Assembly (NCBI GenBank): GCA_942491935.1
Contig: CALOCZ010000041.1
Span: 13,797 to 77,796, forward strand
Direction of reading: 5' to 3'
Source: JAGTVG01 sp942491935
GTDB lineage: Bacteria; Bacteroidota; Bacteroidia; Cytophagales; Cyclobacteriaceae
Length of the DNA: 64,000 nucleotides
Shown: positions 9,401 through 17,547 of the stretch, piece after piece
Layout of the letters: every line of letters begins with the position of its first letter
How positions within the stretch are numbered: position 1 is the first letter of the stretch
Notes under the pieces: generated by a model
Database searches by the model: none
What the model saw: only the letters and a program-made list of their open reading frames with translations
What the model was told of the DNA's origin: nothing
Translations under genes and position numbers: made by a program

Positions 9401-10791
9401 CGGAAACTCTCCTGAATATTTTGAATGATATCCTGGACCTCTCTAAGATAGAAGCAGGCAAAATGCAATTAAAGCAAGAGCCAGTCAAATTGAGGAATAC
9501 GATGGATAAGATATATGCTTTGTTTGCACAGCAAGCCCTGGCCAAAAACATCAATTTGTATTATCACCTTAGCGAGAAACTTCCGGAATATGTATTAATT
9601 GATGAAACCCGGTTGTTACAGATTTTATCTAACCTGATCTCCAATGCAATTAAATTTACAGAAGGTGGTGGATCTATAGACATTGATTTAAAAAAGGCCA
9701 GAATTCCAGGTCAGAAGAATATTATCCGTTGTGTGGTCAGTGATTCAGGAATAGGTATTTCACCGGAAAACATCAGAAGGTTGTTTGGCATTTTCAGCCA
9801 GATTGATAACAGTACCACCAAATCATATAGTGGCACAGGACTTGGCCTTGCAATATCCAAGGAATTGGCCAGACTGATGGGTGGCAAAATTGGTGTGTAT
9901 TCAACTTTAGGCCTTGGAAGTTCATTCTGGTTCACTTTCGAGGCAGAGCCTACAAAGAAAACTGTTATTGTTGAGAATAAAATAGTTGATAATGACATTA
10001 AGATTGAAGGTTATTTTGAAGAAGAACAACCCAAAATTCTTTTAGTTGATGATAATGGTGTTAACCGGCAGGTTGCTGGTGAGATCCTTAAAAAATCAGG
10101 TTGTATCGTCACCCTTGTGGAAAATGGAAAAAGGGCCATCGAACTGGCTGCCACGAATAAGTATGATCTTATTTTCATGGATATCCAGATGCCTGAAATG
10201 GATGGCGTGACTGCAACCAGGAAGATTAAAGAAATGAAGCTGGAGGTACAACCTCCAATCGTTGCCATGACCGCATATTCGATGAAAGAAGACAAAGAAC
10301 GTTTTCTTAGCCAGGGTCTTGACGATTACATTGCTAAACCTATCCGGGCAAATGATCTCCTGAATAAAGTAAGACAATGGGTACTTGATGAACAGATCTT
10401 TAACGGAAATGGGAATGAAGAGGAAGAGCGTGGTGAAATTCTCAATATGGATACGGTAAACCAACTGATTGACCTGGGTGGAGAAGAAATGGTACATCAG
10501 GTATTCAACGACTTCCTTGAAGAAACAACCGAACAGATAGGATCAAGCCTGGAAGCGGTCAAGAAAGATGATTATGAAGAAATAAGAAAGCATCTGCATA
10601 CCTTGAAAGGTAATGCAGGAACTCTCGGGGTTGAAAAATTATCTAAGCAGGCTGAATTGACTGAGCGGAATATAAAAAATGAAAACTACAAAACCCTTGA
10701 AGAAGATTTAAAATTGCTTAACTTAACATTTGAAGAGTTTAAAAATAAGTTTAACCAAATATTAAAAATATCTAAAGATGAGCGCCCCTAA
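6406..10791 (+). CDS. Multi-PAS/GAF hybrid sensor histidine kinase with receiver and HPt domains
   Basis: The 1461-residue protein has no membrane helix and appears cytoplasmic. In order it shows about four PAS-like domains (residues 20-520, the second with HPDDK and the fourth ending FDVTERLK), a GAF domain (about 525-685), two more PAS domains (690-940), HisKA with SHEIRTPMNGIIGM (H963 is the expected phospho-acceptor), HATPase_c with the N box SNLISNAIKFTE near 1077 and a GTGLGLAISKEL G box, a receiver with D1259 in FMDIQMPEMDG, and an HPt domain with HTLKG (H1398). This is a full internal phosphorelay (His-Asp-His). The final phosphoryl acceptor is probably the single-receiver protein encoded next, whose start overlaps this gene by 14 bp. 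The signal is unknown, but many PAS domains suggest redox, light or small-ligand sensing. Confidence 0.93.
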   Translation: MKSKKKPGVIKKLDDQTEDLVVKMSAYLFPSVEIKDMYITRAYEVSDLFGFRPDELEGVAVGVLFPEFQEKEHLSNAILTEIISDIDEGSSITQELKFQHRHGYEFKESVNISRREKDTFVMEFSERPAGMISDHLLEDLSKRSSGRTKIAHPTPFLIRMCNDKNEYYYFSKQWLQYTGSRLKDELNNGWIKHVHPDDKLILEDSLKKAFKSKSKYEITYRLIRYDKQVNLIYESGIPLYDNDGNYMGYISTAIEKGNNISDLKKEKMQELLESEKKLQESLNYSNLISLTINRSLQVTYCNDNFAELLGIDKKAILGEDVYSFLEFVDSDGIQLHPVKDLFDLKNEARSIDAFLRSSFREKSKISFSSILLYDEEHEMPSITLVGENITEKLKVTHALEESNQQLKNLFDSANDLIQITSPDGNFLFVNKTWKDKLGYTNDDIPNLTFKKILAESVIESTINKLNEISEEDNELKIDTVLKTKDGEKVFVTGNLNCSFVKGKKKECRGIFFDVTERLKAEKAQNLYYSISNLTFNTADLDSLFIEIHKELQKIVTADNFYVALCDDEKSYVQFPYFKDEKSQEVEKIRKRPFGNGLTEHAISNEKPVFYTEKELVQLQEKKKLTIHGSLPKVWLGVPLKQGGNIIGIIVVQSYTDKKAYSKKDLDLLVFISSQIATAIDRQQKQIQIREQSARMQSIFESGDHMIWSVDRALLFSSYNHNFSEFLQGNYMMDSKFSTPPEDINEINRTVFWELKYSKAFEGKSVQFELKFINHKTKKISWKNIILNPIFLEDNVIEEVSGIAYDITDKKLSEIALTKSEEQFRDIFESFQDVYFRCSFDGEITMLSPSVKEFLGYEADELIGKDITNYYLYSKKSKDLLKDIVREKSIRDFEAALIHKDSRIIQSLCNLRLVYDNNMESIALEGVARDITKLKETNLELKQAKEVAERSLKVKELFLANMSHEIRTPMNGIIGMIDLMEGTSITPDQKHYIQTIKKSSETLLNILNDILDLSKIEAGKMQLKQEPVKLRNTMDKIYALFAQQALAKNINLYYHLSEKLPEYVLIDETRLLQILSNLISNAIKFTEGGGSIDIDLKKARIPGQKNIIRCVVSDSGIGISPENIRRLFGIFSQIDNSTTKSYSGTGLGLAISKELARLMGGKIGVYSTLGLGSSFWFTFEAEPTKKTVIVENKIVDNDIKIEGYFEEEQPKILLVDDNGVNRQVAGEILKKSGCIVTLVENGKRAIELAATNKYDLIFMDIQMPEMDGVTATRKIKEMKLEVQPPIVAMTAYSMKEDKERFLSQGLDDYIAKPIRANDLLNKVRQWVLDEQIFNGNGNEEEERGEILNMDTVNQLIDLGGEEMVHQVFNDFLEETTEQIGSSLEAVKKDDYEEIRKHLHTLKGNAGTLGVEKLSKQAELTERNIKNENYKTLEEDLKLLNLTFEEFKNKFNQILKISKDERP

Positions 10792-11158
10792 GAAGGTATT
10801 AATTGCTGAAGACAGTTCTGTTATCCAGAATCTTACAAAGAAAATACTGTCTATTCAAAACTATGAGATATCATCTGTAAAAAATGGCCAACAGGTATTA
10901 GACGCTCTTGAAGCTGGATCTTTTGACATAATTCTGATGGATATTAATATGCCAGTTATGGATGGCATTGAGTGCACTGAAAAAATCAGAAGTCTGGAGG
11001 ATCCGCAAAAATCAAAAATACCAATTATAGCCATTACAGGAAATGCCAGGAATCTAAGCCTGGAAGAGTATCAGGAGATCGGGATCAATGAGTTTTTGCA
11101 GAAACCACTCAACTTTGATCAATTGGTGACCCTCGTGAAAGATCTTACTGCAGATTAA
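10778..11158 (+). CDS. Single-domain response regulator
   Basis: This 126-residue protein is a receiver domain alone. It has the acidic pair in LIAEDSS, D55 in LMDINMPVMDG as the phospho-acceptor, a Thr in AITGNAR and a Lys in LQKPLN. It lacks an output domain, so it must act through protein contacts, like CheY or Spo0F. It overlaps the 3' end of the hybrid kinase gene by 14 bp and ends in ATGG shared with the next start, so the two are almost certainly co-translated and it is the likely target of the kinase's HPt domain. What it controls cannot be read from the sequence. Confidence 0.92.
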   Translation: MSAPKKVLIAEDSSVIQNLTKKILSIQNYEISSVKNGQQVLDALEAGSFDIILMDINMPVMDGIECTEKIRSLEDPQKSKIPIIAITGNARNLSLEEYQEIGINEFLQKPLNFDQLVTLVKDLTAD

Positions 11159-11436
11159 TGGCCAATTTTAATTATACAAAACACTTCCTGAATAAAATTG
11201 AAGATCTATATTCTGAAACAGATTTCAATCTTCGCTATGAACGCGGACATTTCAAGTCTGGATACTGCGTTCTGAAAAGCCAGAAAATAGCTATCATCAA
11301 TAAATACTATTCTCTTGAAGGAAAGATCAACAGTCTGATCGAAATGTTGAAAGAAATTGAAGTGGATGTAGATAAATTGAGCCCGAAAAACAAGAAATTG
11401 TTTCTCGAACTTAGTCAAATAACCGAATTATCTTGA
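11158..11436 (+). CDS. Conserved-looking hypothetical protein, 92 residues
   Basis: I do not recognise a named family. The product is small, charged and lacks a signal peptide or membrane helix. The region FKSGYCVLKSQKIAIINKYY looks like a compact beta-strand core, and the C-terminal half (INSLIEMLKEIEVDV) looks helical. The start ATG overlaps the stop of the response regulator, and its stop overlaps the TTG start of the MBL-fold gene, so translation is coupled on both sides. That tight packing makes it a real gene rather than a chance frame. Its role, perhaps as a partner of the receiver or the hydrolase, is unknown. Confidence 0.75.
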   Translation: MANFNYTKHFLNKIEDLYSETDFNLRYERGHFKSGYCVLKSQKIAIINKYYSLEGKINSLIEMLKEIEVDVDKLSPKNKKLFLELSQITELS

Positions 11437-12194
11437 TCTTAACATTCTTAGGTACGGGTACTTCCCAGGGAGTACCGGTCATTGGATGTAATTGTGAAGT
11501 ATGCTCATCCACTGATCCTGCTGACAACCGGCTTCGCAGTTCTGTACATATTCTAGCGAATGAATTGAGTATTGTGATTGATACTGGTCCGGACTTCCGG
11601 CAGCAAATGCTCAGGGAAAAGATTAAAGCACTGGATGCCGTCCTTTTTACTCACCATCATAAAGACCATGTAGCGGGTATGGACGATATAAGAAGTTATA
11701 ATTTCATGTCACGAAAAGCCATCCCGGTTTTCGCAAATCATACGACGAAAGAACAGCTGGTTAAGGAATTCGAATATGTTTTTGAACCAAATGGATATGG
11801 AGGTGGCCCTAAAGTACTAATTCAGGAGATTAATGGCACTCCATTTCATTTTAGTAACCTGGAAATTACCCCTATCGAAGTCTTTCATGATGAATTACAG
11901 GTATTTGGATATAAAATTGGAGATTTTACATATATTACCGATGCAAATTATATAAGTGATAAAGAGGTTGAAAAGATATATGGTTCAAGGATCTTAATAC
12001 TGAATGCCCTGCAAAGAACCCCTCACCCATCCCATTTCACACTGGATGAGGCGCTGGAACATATCGAAAAAATTAATCCTGGAGAAGCATATCTCACTCA
12101 TATTAGTCATAAGATGGGGCTTCATAAAGAAGTAACAAGTCTGTTGCCCGGCAATGTACATCTTGCTTTCGATGGATTAAAATTGAAGATATAG
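11433..12194 (+). CDS. MBL-fold metallo-hydrolase (PhnP/RNase Z-like group)
   Basis: The 253-residue protein opens with LTFLGTGTSQGVPVIGC, a PhnP-like start. THHHKDH at residues 73-79 is the HxHxDH metal site, and TDANY and LTHISHKMG supply later metal ligands. CNCEVC near the N-terminus resembles the Cys pair seen in PhnP-type enzymes, where it binds a structural zinc. Members hydrolyse phosphodiesters such as cyclic phosphates, or act on small carboxy-esters. The chosen start is TTG at 11433, overlapping the previous stop, because no ATG precedes the conserved core. The exact substrate is not evident. Confidence 0.87.
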   Translation: MILTFLGTGTSQGVPVIGCNCEVCSSTDPADNRLRSSVHILANELSIVIDTGPDFRQQMLREKIKALDAVLFTHHHKDHVAGMDDIRSYNFMSRKAIPVFANHTTKEQLVKEFEYVFEPNGYGGGPKVLIQEINGTPFHFSNLEITPIEVFHDELQVFGYKIGDFTYITDANYISDKEVEKIYGSRILILNALQRTPHPSHFTLDEALEHIEKINPGEAYLTHISHKMGLHKEVTSLLPGNVHLAFDGLKLKI

Positions 12195-12196
12195 CT

Positions 12197-13519
12197 GTGC
12201 ATAATAATTACTTTTTCCTAAAAAAGCTTGTTGAAAAACTGGAAGCACAATTGATCGGATTTTCAATTATTTCATGTTTTTCCCAGAATAAGGATGAATT
12301 AATTTTGGTTTTTAGGAAAGAATCTGTTGAATTCTGGATAAAAGCAGACCTCAAGTATCAATTTTCCTGCCTGAGTTTCCCAACAAACTATTCAAGAGCC
12401 CGAAAGAACAGCATAGATCTTTTCCCGGAAATAATAGGTAGAACGGTAAGCGGGACTCATCAGTATAATCACGAAAGAGCGTTCTCAATAATTCTCGATC
12501 ATGAGATTACCCTGCTTTTTAAGCTTTTTGGAAATTTCTCGAATGTTCTCTTATACAAAGAAGATCAATGTATAAATGTATTTAAGCATGATGCTGGAGA
12601 TGAAGACAAAATTAAACCAAAGGAATTAGATCGGTCTACTCAGATAATTGAAGAAAGCAAATCACTCACTACAGAAAACCTCAGGATAATTATTCCATCA
12701 TTTGATAAAAATATAATGGCCTATCTGGAGTCAAAAGGCTTTAATAATTCAAATGATTTGCAAAGTAAAAAAGACATGATTTCTGATACATTGGCTTTGC
12801 TGAATAATCCGCTTTATTATATTTATCCGGAAGGAGGCGTCTTAAAATTTAGCCTCTTACCTCGGATAAAGGAAACAAGGCATTTTACCGATCCGATAAA
12901 AGCGATTAATTATTTTTATCTTGAATACCATAAAACGTATTGGTTAAATAAAGAAAAAGGAGTATTGAGCAGGTTAATAAAAAACCAGTTAAAAAAGTCG
13001 AATAATTATATCAGGAAATCAAAAGAAAAGCTTGCGGATTTAAAAACGGGAGGTGACTATAGGCAATATGGAGACATAATAATGGCGAATCTTCATGCAC
13101 TCAGGTCGGGTATGGACACGGTGGAGTTATTTGATTTTTATAACGACCGTAACACTCAAATTAAAATGAAGACAAATTTGAGTCCTCAAAAAAATGCTGA
13201 AAACTATTATAGAAAAGCTAAAAACCAGAAAATAGAGATCCGGACTCTTGAAAAAAATATACAATCGAGGATTAGCCAGGCACAACAATTGACTGAATTT
13301 ATTGAGATCATAGAAAAGCACAATGATCTGAAACAATTAAAAATATTCGCAGCTAAGAATGGTTTGATTACGAAAAAAAATGAAGTCGCCACGGATAAAC
13401 CAATATTCAAAATTTATGAACATATGGGTTTTCAGATACTTGTAGGAAGAAATGCTAAAAACAATGATGAACTCACTTTTAAGTATGGGTACAAAGAGGA
13501 TCTATGGCTGCATGCATAG
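12197..13519 (+). CDS. NFACT/RqcH-like protein, main part, truncated by an in-frame TAG
   Basis: These 440 residues start at a GTG and hold the NFACT N-terminal domain (GRTVSGTHQYNHERAF region), then a long charged coiled-coil (about 265-390) and the beginning of the NFACT-R (DUF814) domain. Translation stops at TAG (13517-13519) directly after YKEDLWLHA. Family members normally continue with a basic residue and DVxGSHV, and the same frame does continue DVKGSHVLIKYQSG to 13753. RqcH-type proteins bind stalled 50S subunits with peptidyl-tRNA and drive C-terminal Ala tailing. Loss of most of NFACT-R would probably damage that role. AAG to TAG, one transversion, would explain the stop. It may be a sequencing error, a pseudogene or a readthrough site. 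Confidence 0.8.
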   Translation: MHNNYFFLKKLVEKLEAQLIGFSIISCFSQNKDELILVFRKESVEFWIKADLKYQFSCLSFPTNYSRARKNSIDLFPEIIGRTVSGTHQYNHERAFSIILDHEITLLFKLFGNFSNVLLYKEDQCINVFKHDAGDEDKIKPKELDRSTQIIEESKSLTTENLRIIIPSFDKNIMAYLESKGFNNSNDLQSKKDMISDTLALLNNPLYYIYPEGGVLKFSLLPRIKETRHFTDPIKAINYFYLEYHKTYWLNKEKGVLSRLIKNQLKKSNNYIRKSKEKLADLKTGGDYRQYGDIIMANLHALRSGMDTVELFDFYNDRNTQIKMKTNLSPQKNAENYYRKAKNQKIEIRTLEKNIQSRISQAQQLTEFIEIIEKHNDLKQLKIFAAKNGLITKKNEVATDKPIFKIYEHMGFQILVGRNAKNNDELTFKYGYKEDLWLHA

Positions 13520-13753
13520 GATGTAAAAGGATCTCATGTGCTGATAAAATATCAATCTGGAAAGAATTTTCCAAAGCCGGTCATTCAAATTGCTGCTCAA
13601 TTGGCTGCATTCAATTCTTCCAACAAAAATTCTGACACCTGTCCGATAATATTCACACCCAGAAAGTTTGTTCGTAAATCAAAAGGGATGCCAGCAGGTG
13701 CTGTTATTGTAGAAAAAGAGGACATCATTTTCGTAAAGCCGGGCGATTTCTAA
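13520..13753 (+). pseudogene. NFACT-R domain C-terminal remainder, same frame after the TAG
   Basis: The reading frame of the preceding NFACT gene continues after the TAG with DVKGSHVLIKYQSG and ends FVKPGDF at a normal stop. VRKSKGMPAGAVIV is a conserved NFACT-R stretch. Removing the one stop codon gives a protein of about 518 residues, a normal length for Bacteroidota NFACT proteins. An internal ATG-like start (GTG at 13538) exists, but a free 71-residue NFACT-R piece is unlikely to be an independent gene. Confidence 0.75.
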
Positions 13754-13878
13754 AATTTACTTCAGGAACAGGAATACATATTATCTCTTAAACATTCTTC
13801 AATTCATCTGAAAAAGTTCTTTCAGGTTCACCGTTTATATATGAAAATATGTGGAAATACGAATTCTTAGTGAATTAT

Positions 13879-15306
13879 CTATACCACGTTAATCCGAACT
13901 GAATTATTCCTGGTCCTACTGGCTACAGGGATGGTACTGGTTGTAACATAAATATCCCCGGGTTTCAGAACTTTACGGTCAGTAAGGATACTTTGTATAT
14001 CATTCACGGCATCGTCTGTTGATTCAAATTTCTCATAAAAGATAACCTTCACGCCCCATATAAGGGCCAGTTGTGTTAAAAGTTTCTTGTTTCCGGTAAA
14101 TATATAAATTTGGGCCAAAGGCCTTTGGCGGGCTATGCTAAAGGCAGTATAACCGGAGCCTGTAATTCCTGCTATAACTTTAGCATTTGTTTCATTAGCC
14201 AGTTTACAGGCAGAAGCCAATACCCTGTCAAAGAGGTATCCTTCAGAGAATTTATCTCCCTCAAAATTTCTATTAAAAATAAAATCTACGCCCTTTTCAA
14301 CCGATTCAATGATTTTTGACATACTCCTTACTGCAAGAGAGGGATATTCACCTGCCGCTGTCTCCACACTAAGCATCACTGCATCGGCACCATCCATGAT
14401 GGCATTGGCAACATCACTGGATTCCGCACGGGTTGGCCTTGGGTTAAATGCCATGCTCTCCAGCATCTGGGTTGCAACAATTACAGGTTTTCCAGCCTCA
14501 TTGCTTCTCTTAACAAGCATTTTCTGAATCATTGGAACCCGTTCCATTGGGATCTCAACACCAAGGTCACCTCTTGCTACCATTAAAGCGTCGGTAGCAT
14601 CCATTATTCCATCAATATTATCCACTGCTTCCGGTTTCTCAATTTTGGCGACAATCCTTGTGGATTTTCCACTTTCTTCAATAATCTTGCGCAATTCAAG
14701 GATATCATCAGCTTTCCGGACAAATGAGAGTGCTATCCAGTCAACATCATGTTCAAGACAGAAAGCAAGATCGCTTTTATCCTTATCTGTAAGTGAAGGG
14801 ATCGAAATCTTTGTGTTGGGGAGGTTAATGCCTTTTTTTGATTTTAAAAGTCCGCCATAAAGGACCTGTCCATAAATTTCTTTTCGCTCCTTTCCTATAA
14901 CCCGAATACCAATATTTCCATCATCAATCAATATGATATCTCCTTTATTAACATCAGAGGGTAAGGTTTGATAAGGTGTTGAAATGATATCCTTTGTGCC
15001 TATAATATCCCTGGTTGTAATAGTGATCTTCTGACCTACTTTCAGGTGCACAGAACCTCCTTCAATCATTCCAATGCGTATTTTCGGGCCCTGGAGATCC
15101 GCCAGAATGGCAACAGGCATCAGTAATTCCTGATTGATGGCACGAATAATATTTATTCGTTTCAGGTTCTCTTCCTGGGAACCATGTGAAAAGTTCAACC
15201 TGAATACGTTTGCTCCAGCATTAATAAGTGATTGAATCTTTGATTTTGTATTACTGGCGGGACCTAAAGTAGCTACAATTTTAGTTCTGTTAAAAGACGT
15301 TTTCAT
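13879..15306 (-). CDS. pyk: Pyruvate kinase
   Basis: This 475-residue protein has TKIVATLGPAS at the start, FRLNFSHG, ILADLQGPKIR, the catalytic-lysine segment IVAKIEKPEAVDNI and the signature VARGDLGVEIP, followed by VIVATQMLESM. It converts phosphoenolpyruvate and ADP to pyruvate and ATP at the end of glycolysis, in the cytoplasm. The length is normal and includes the C-terminal allosteric domain. It follows the IPExxxVDY gene on the same strand by about 140 bp, a neighbour order common in Bacteroidota. Confidence 0.97.
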   Translation of the reverse strand: MKTSFNRTKIVATLGPASNTKSKIQSLINAGANVFRLNFSHGSQEENLKRINIIRAINQELLMPVAILADLQGPKIRIGMIEGGSVHLKVGQKITITTRDIIGTKDIISTPYQTLPSDVNKGDIILIDDGNIGIRVIGKERKEIYGQVLYGGLLKSKKGINLPNTKISIPSLTDKDKSDLAFCLEHDVDWIALSFVRKADDILELRKIIEESGKSTRIVAKIEKPEAVDNIDGIMDATDALMVARGDLGVEIPMERVPMIQKMLVKRSNEAGKPVIVATQMLESMAFNPRPTRAESSDVANAIMDGADAVMLSVETAAGEYPSLAVRSMSKIIESVEKGVDFIFNRNFEGDKFSEGYLFDRVLASACKLANETNAKVIAGITGSGYTAFSIARQRPLAQIYIFTGNKKLLTQLALIWGVKVIFYEKFESTDDAVNDIQSILTDRKVLKPGDIYVTTSTIPVASRTRNNSVRINVV

Positions 15307-15449
15307 TCCTCTAGTTTTTCCTATAGTTCATTGACAGATTATTACTACATTTAGAGCAAATACTATTATTTCCGAATATATTGATGACCTATCTTTAAAA
15401 ATATTAATCAAAGCTTTCACTGATCAACATATCAAATACCAGGCTTTTG

Positions 15450-15878
15450 TCAAAATATCAGGTTCTCTTTAGATTTGAGTTTATCTATATCTAAAGCAAC
15501 AATATATTGAACCTCCTTGATCTTTTGGACCTCCCTGAGTAATTCCTGGTCGCTAAGATCGCCTATTCTTCCGTTTTTCATGATCAGATAATCAAATTTA
15601 TTCAGCTCCGGGATTAAATAAGACATTTTATCAGATTTCCTGTCTTCCGATTTGTTTTTCAGCATCCTAAGTTGTGCGTGTTCTGTTTCATACAGATAGT
15701 TAGAGATAACAAGATTTTCATCATTAAGAAAGGATATTTTTATATCTTCTTCCTTTCTAAGATGTAAATCCATGTGTTTGTTAATTAACCAGGCCAGCCT
15801 ATAATCTTTTGATATTGAAATAATTCCATACAAACTAAAATCATATTCATATTCAATTATGAGCTTGTTTTTAGCCAT
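15450..15878 (-). CDS. IPExxxVDY family protein
   Basis: The 142-residue product contains LIPELNKFDY near residues 87-96, a variant of the IPE-x3-VDY motif that names this Bacteroidota-specific family, with Phe in place of Val. It has no signal peptide or membrane helix. Its function is not established. The gene lies between pyk and the divergent acpP-fabF-rnc cluster, which is the usual neighbourhood for the family and supports the call. Confidence 0.8.
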   Translation of the reverse strand: MAKNKLIIEYEYDFSLYGIISISKDYRLAWLINKHMDLHLRKEEDIKISFLNDENLVISNYLYETEHAQLRMLKNKSEDRKSDKMSYLIPELNKFDYLIMKNGRIGDLSDQELLREVQKIKEVQYIVALDIDKLKSKENLIF

Positions 15879-15969
15879 TAGAGTACATTTTAATCACAAT
15901 TATTGAATTTATTTCATTTGTTATCCGATTCCTACAAATTTGATAAAATGATAAGATTAAAAAAAATTG

Positions 15970-15997
15970 TTTGACATTATTGGTATAAATATCTTTC
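15970..15997 (+). promoter_or_regulatory. Possible promoter of the acpP operon
   Basis: TTTG at 15970-15973 and TATCTTTC at 15990-15997 resemble the Bacteroidota -33 TTTG and -7 TAnnTTTG elements, about 32 bp before the acpP start. The last base differs from consensus and the 16-bp spacing is shorter than usual, so this is tentative. Confidence 0.35.
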
Positions 15998-16028
15998 TTT
16001 GCAAAGTCAAAATTAAAAAGCATCTAAA

Positions 16029-16268
16029 ATGTCTGAAATTTCACAAAAAGTAAAAAGTATTATTGTTGATAAATTAGGGGTTGAAGAATCAGAGGTAACT
16101 CCTGAAGCAAGTTTCACTAACGATCTTGGAGCCGACTCATTGGATACCGTAGAGTTGATCATGGAGTTTGAAAAAGAATTTGGAATATCGATCCCTGATG
16201 ACCAGGCAGAAAATATCTCTACTGTAGGTCAGGCCATTTCATACCTTGAAGAAAACGTCAAGAGCTAA
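16029..16268 (+). CDS. acpP: Acyl carrier protein
   Basis: This 79-residue acidic protein carries the 4'-phosphopantetheine site GADSLDTVEL with S37 as the attachment residue. It shuttles acyl chains in type II fatty acid synthesis. The gene sits 26 bp before fabF on the same strand, the standard arrangement. Its start at 16029 follows an AT-rich leader with a possible Bacteroidota promoter. Confidence 0.98.
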   Translation: MSEISQKVKSIIVDKLGVEESEVTPEASFTNDLGADSLDTVELIMEFEKEFGISIPDDQAENISTVGQAISYLEENVKS

Positions 16269-16294
16269 TATTAGTTTAACACGAAATTTATTTC

Positions 16295-17545
16295 ATGAAT
16301 CTTAAAAAAGTAGTAGTAACCGGAATCGGTGCGCTAACTCCTATTGGCAAAAATGTCAATGAGTTCTGGCAAGGGCTTTCCAATGGTGTAAGCGGTGCTG
16401 CTGATATAACAAGATTCGACACAACCCACTTCCGGACGAAATTTGCCTGCGAAGTTAAGGATTATGATCCTAACGATTATTTCGACAGAAAAGAGGGCCG
16501 GAAGATGGATTTCTTTACTCAGTTTGCACTGATAGCTGCCGGTGAGGCAATGGAAAACAGTGGATTGGACGTTAATTCCATCAATCTTGACCGTGCCGGA
16601 ATTATATGGGCTGCTGGAATAGGTGGATTAAAAACCATCAGTGATGAAATAATTAGCTATGCTGATAATGATCGCATACCCAGGTTCAGTCCTTTTCTCA
16701 TTCCTAAGTTAATACCCGATATCAGTGCAGGGCACTTATCAATAATTCATGGATTCAGAGGTCCAAACTATGCAACAGTTTCGGCTTGTGCCTCTGCTAC
16801 AAATGCCCTGATCGACGCTTTTCACCTAATCAAATTAGGTAAAGCAGATGTCATTATTTCAGGTGGATCGGAAGCGGCTATCACTGAAGTTGGTGTTGGT
16901 GGTTTCAGCTCAATGAAAGCTTTATCCGAAAGGAATGATTCCCCAAAAACTGCGTCAAGACCATTCGATAAAGACCGCGATGGTTTTGTAATGGGAGAAG
17001 GAGCCGGTGCACTAATACTTGAGGAGTATGAACATGCCAAGGCAAGAGGAGCCAAAATCTATTGCGAAATAATTGGAGCAGGTTTATCAGCCGACGCACA
17101 CCATATTACAGCACCTCACCCGGATGGATTAGGCGCAAAACTGGTGATGAAGAATGCCCTGGAAGATGCAGAAATTGCCCCAGAAGAAATGGACTATGTT
17201 AATGTTCATGGAACTTCCACGCCATTGGGAGATATTAGCGAGGTACTGGCAATAAAAGAAGTTTTTGGGAAACACGCATATAATTTAAATATCGGTGCTA
17301 CAAAATCTATGACTGGCCATCTCCTTGGCGCAGCTGGAGGTGTAGAGGCGATAGCTTGTATACTTGCAATGCAAAATAATCTTGTTCCGCCTACGATAAA
17401 TCACTTCACCGACGACGATAATTTGGATAATAACCTTAATTTTACATTTAATAAGGCTCAAGAAAGAGATATAAACATAGCCTTAAGTAATACATTTGGG
17501 TTTGGGGGTCATAATACCTCCGTTATTTTTAGAAAAATAGTATAA
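16295..17545 (+). CDS. fabF: Beta-ketoacyl-ACP synthase II
   Basis: The 416-residue enzyme starts VVVTGIGALTPIG and has the active-site Cys C165 in SACASATN, the first catalytic His in VHGTSTPLGD and the second in KSMTGHLLGAAG. It condenses malonyl-ACP with acyl-ACP during chain elongation. It directly follows acpP and ends 2 bp before the rnc start, so the three form one operon. Length and motifs are normal. Confidence 0.98.
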   Translation: MNLKKVVVTGIGALTPIGKNVNEFWQGLSNGVSGAADITRFDTTHFRTKFACEVKDYDPNDYFDRKEGRKMDFFTQFALIAAGEAMENSGLDVNSINLDRAGIIWAAGIGGLKTISDEIISYADNDRIPRFSPFLIPKLIPDISAGHLSIIHGFRGPNYATVSACASATNALIDAFHLIKLGKADVIISGGSEAAITEVGVGGFSSMKALSERNDSPKTASRPFDKDRDGFVMGEGAGALILEEYEHAKARGAKIYCEIIGAGLSADAHHITAPHPDGLGAKLVMKNALEDAEIAPEEMDYVNVHGTSTPLGDISEVLAIKEVFGKHAYNLNIGATKSMTGHLLGAAGGVEAIACILAMQNNLVPPTINHFTDDDNLDNNLNFTFNKAQERDINIALSNTFGFGGHNTSVIFRKIV

Positions 17546-17547
17546 AT

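Noticed and set aside
10096..10497. 133-residue minus-strand frame
   Set aside because: Antisense to the receiver and HPt part of the hybrid kinase gene.
13517..13519. Genome-wide TAG recoding, suggested by the NFACT stop
   Set aside because: TAG ends other genes normally and no other in-frame TAG sits inside conserved coding sequence in the window.
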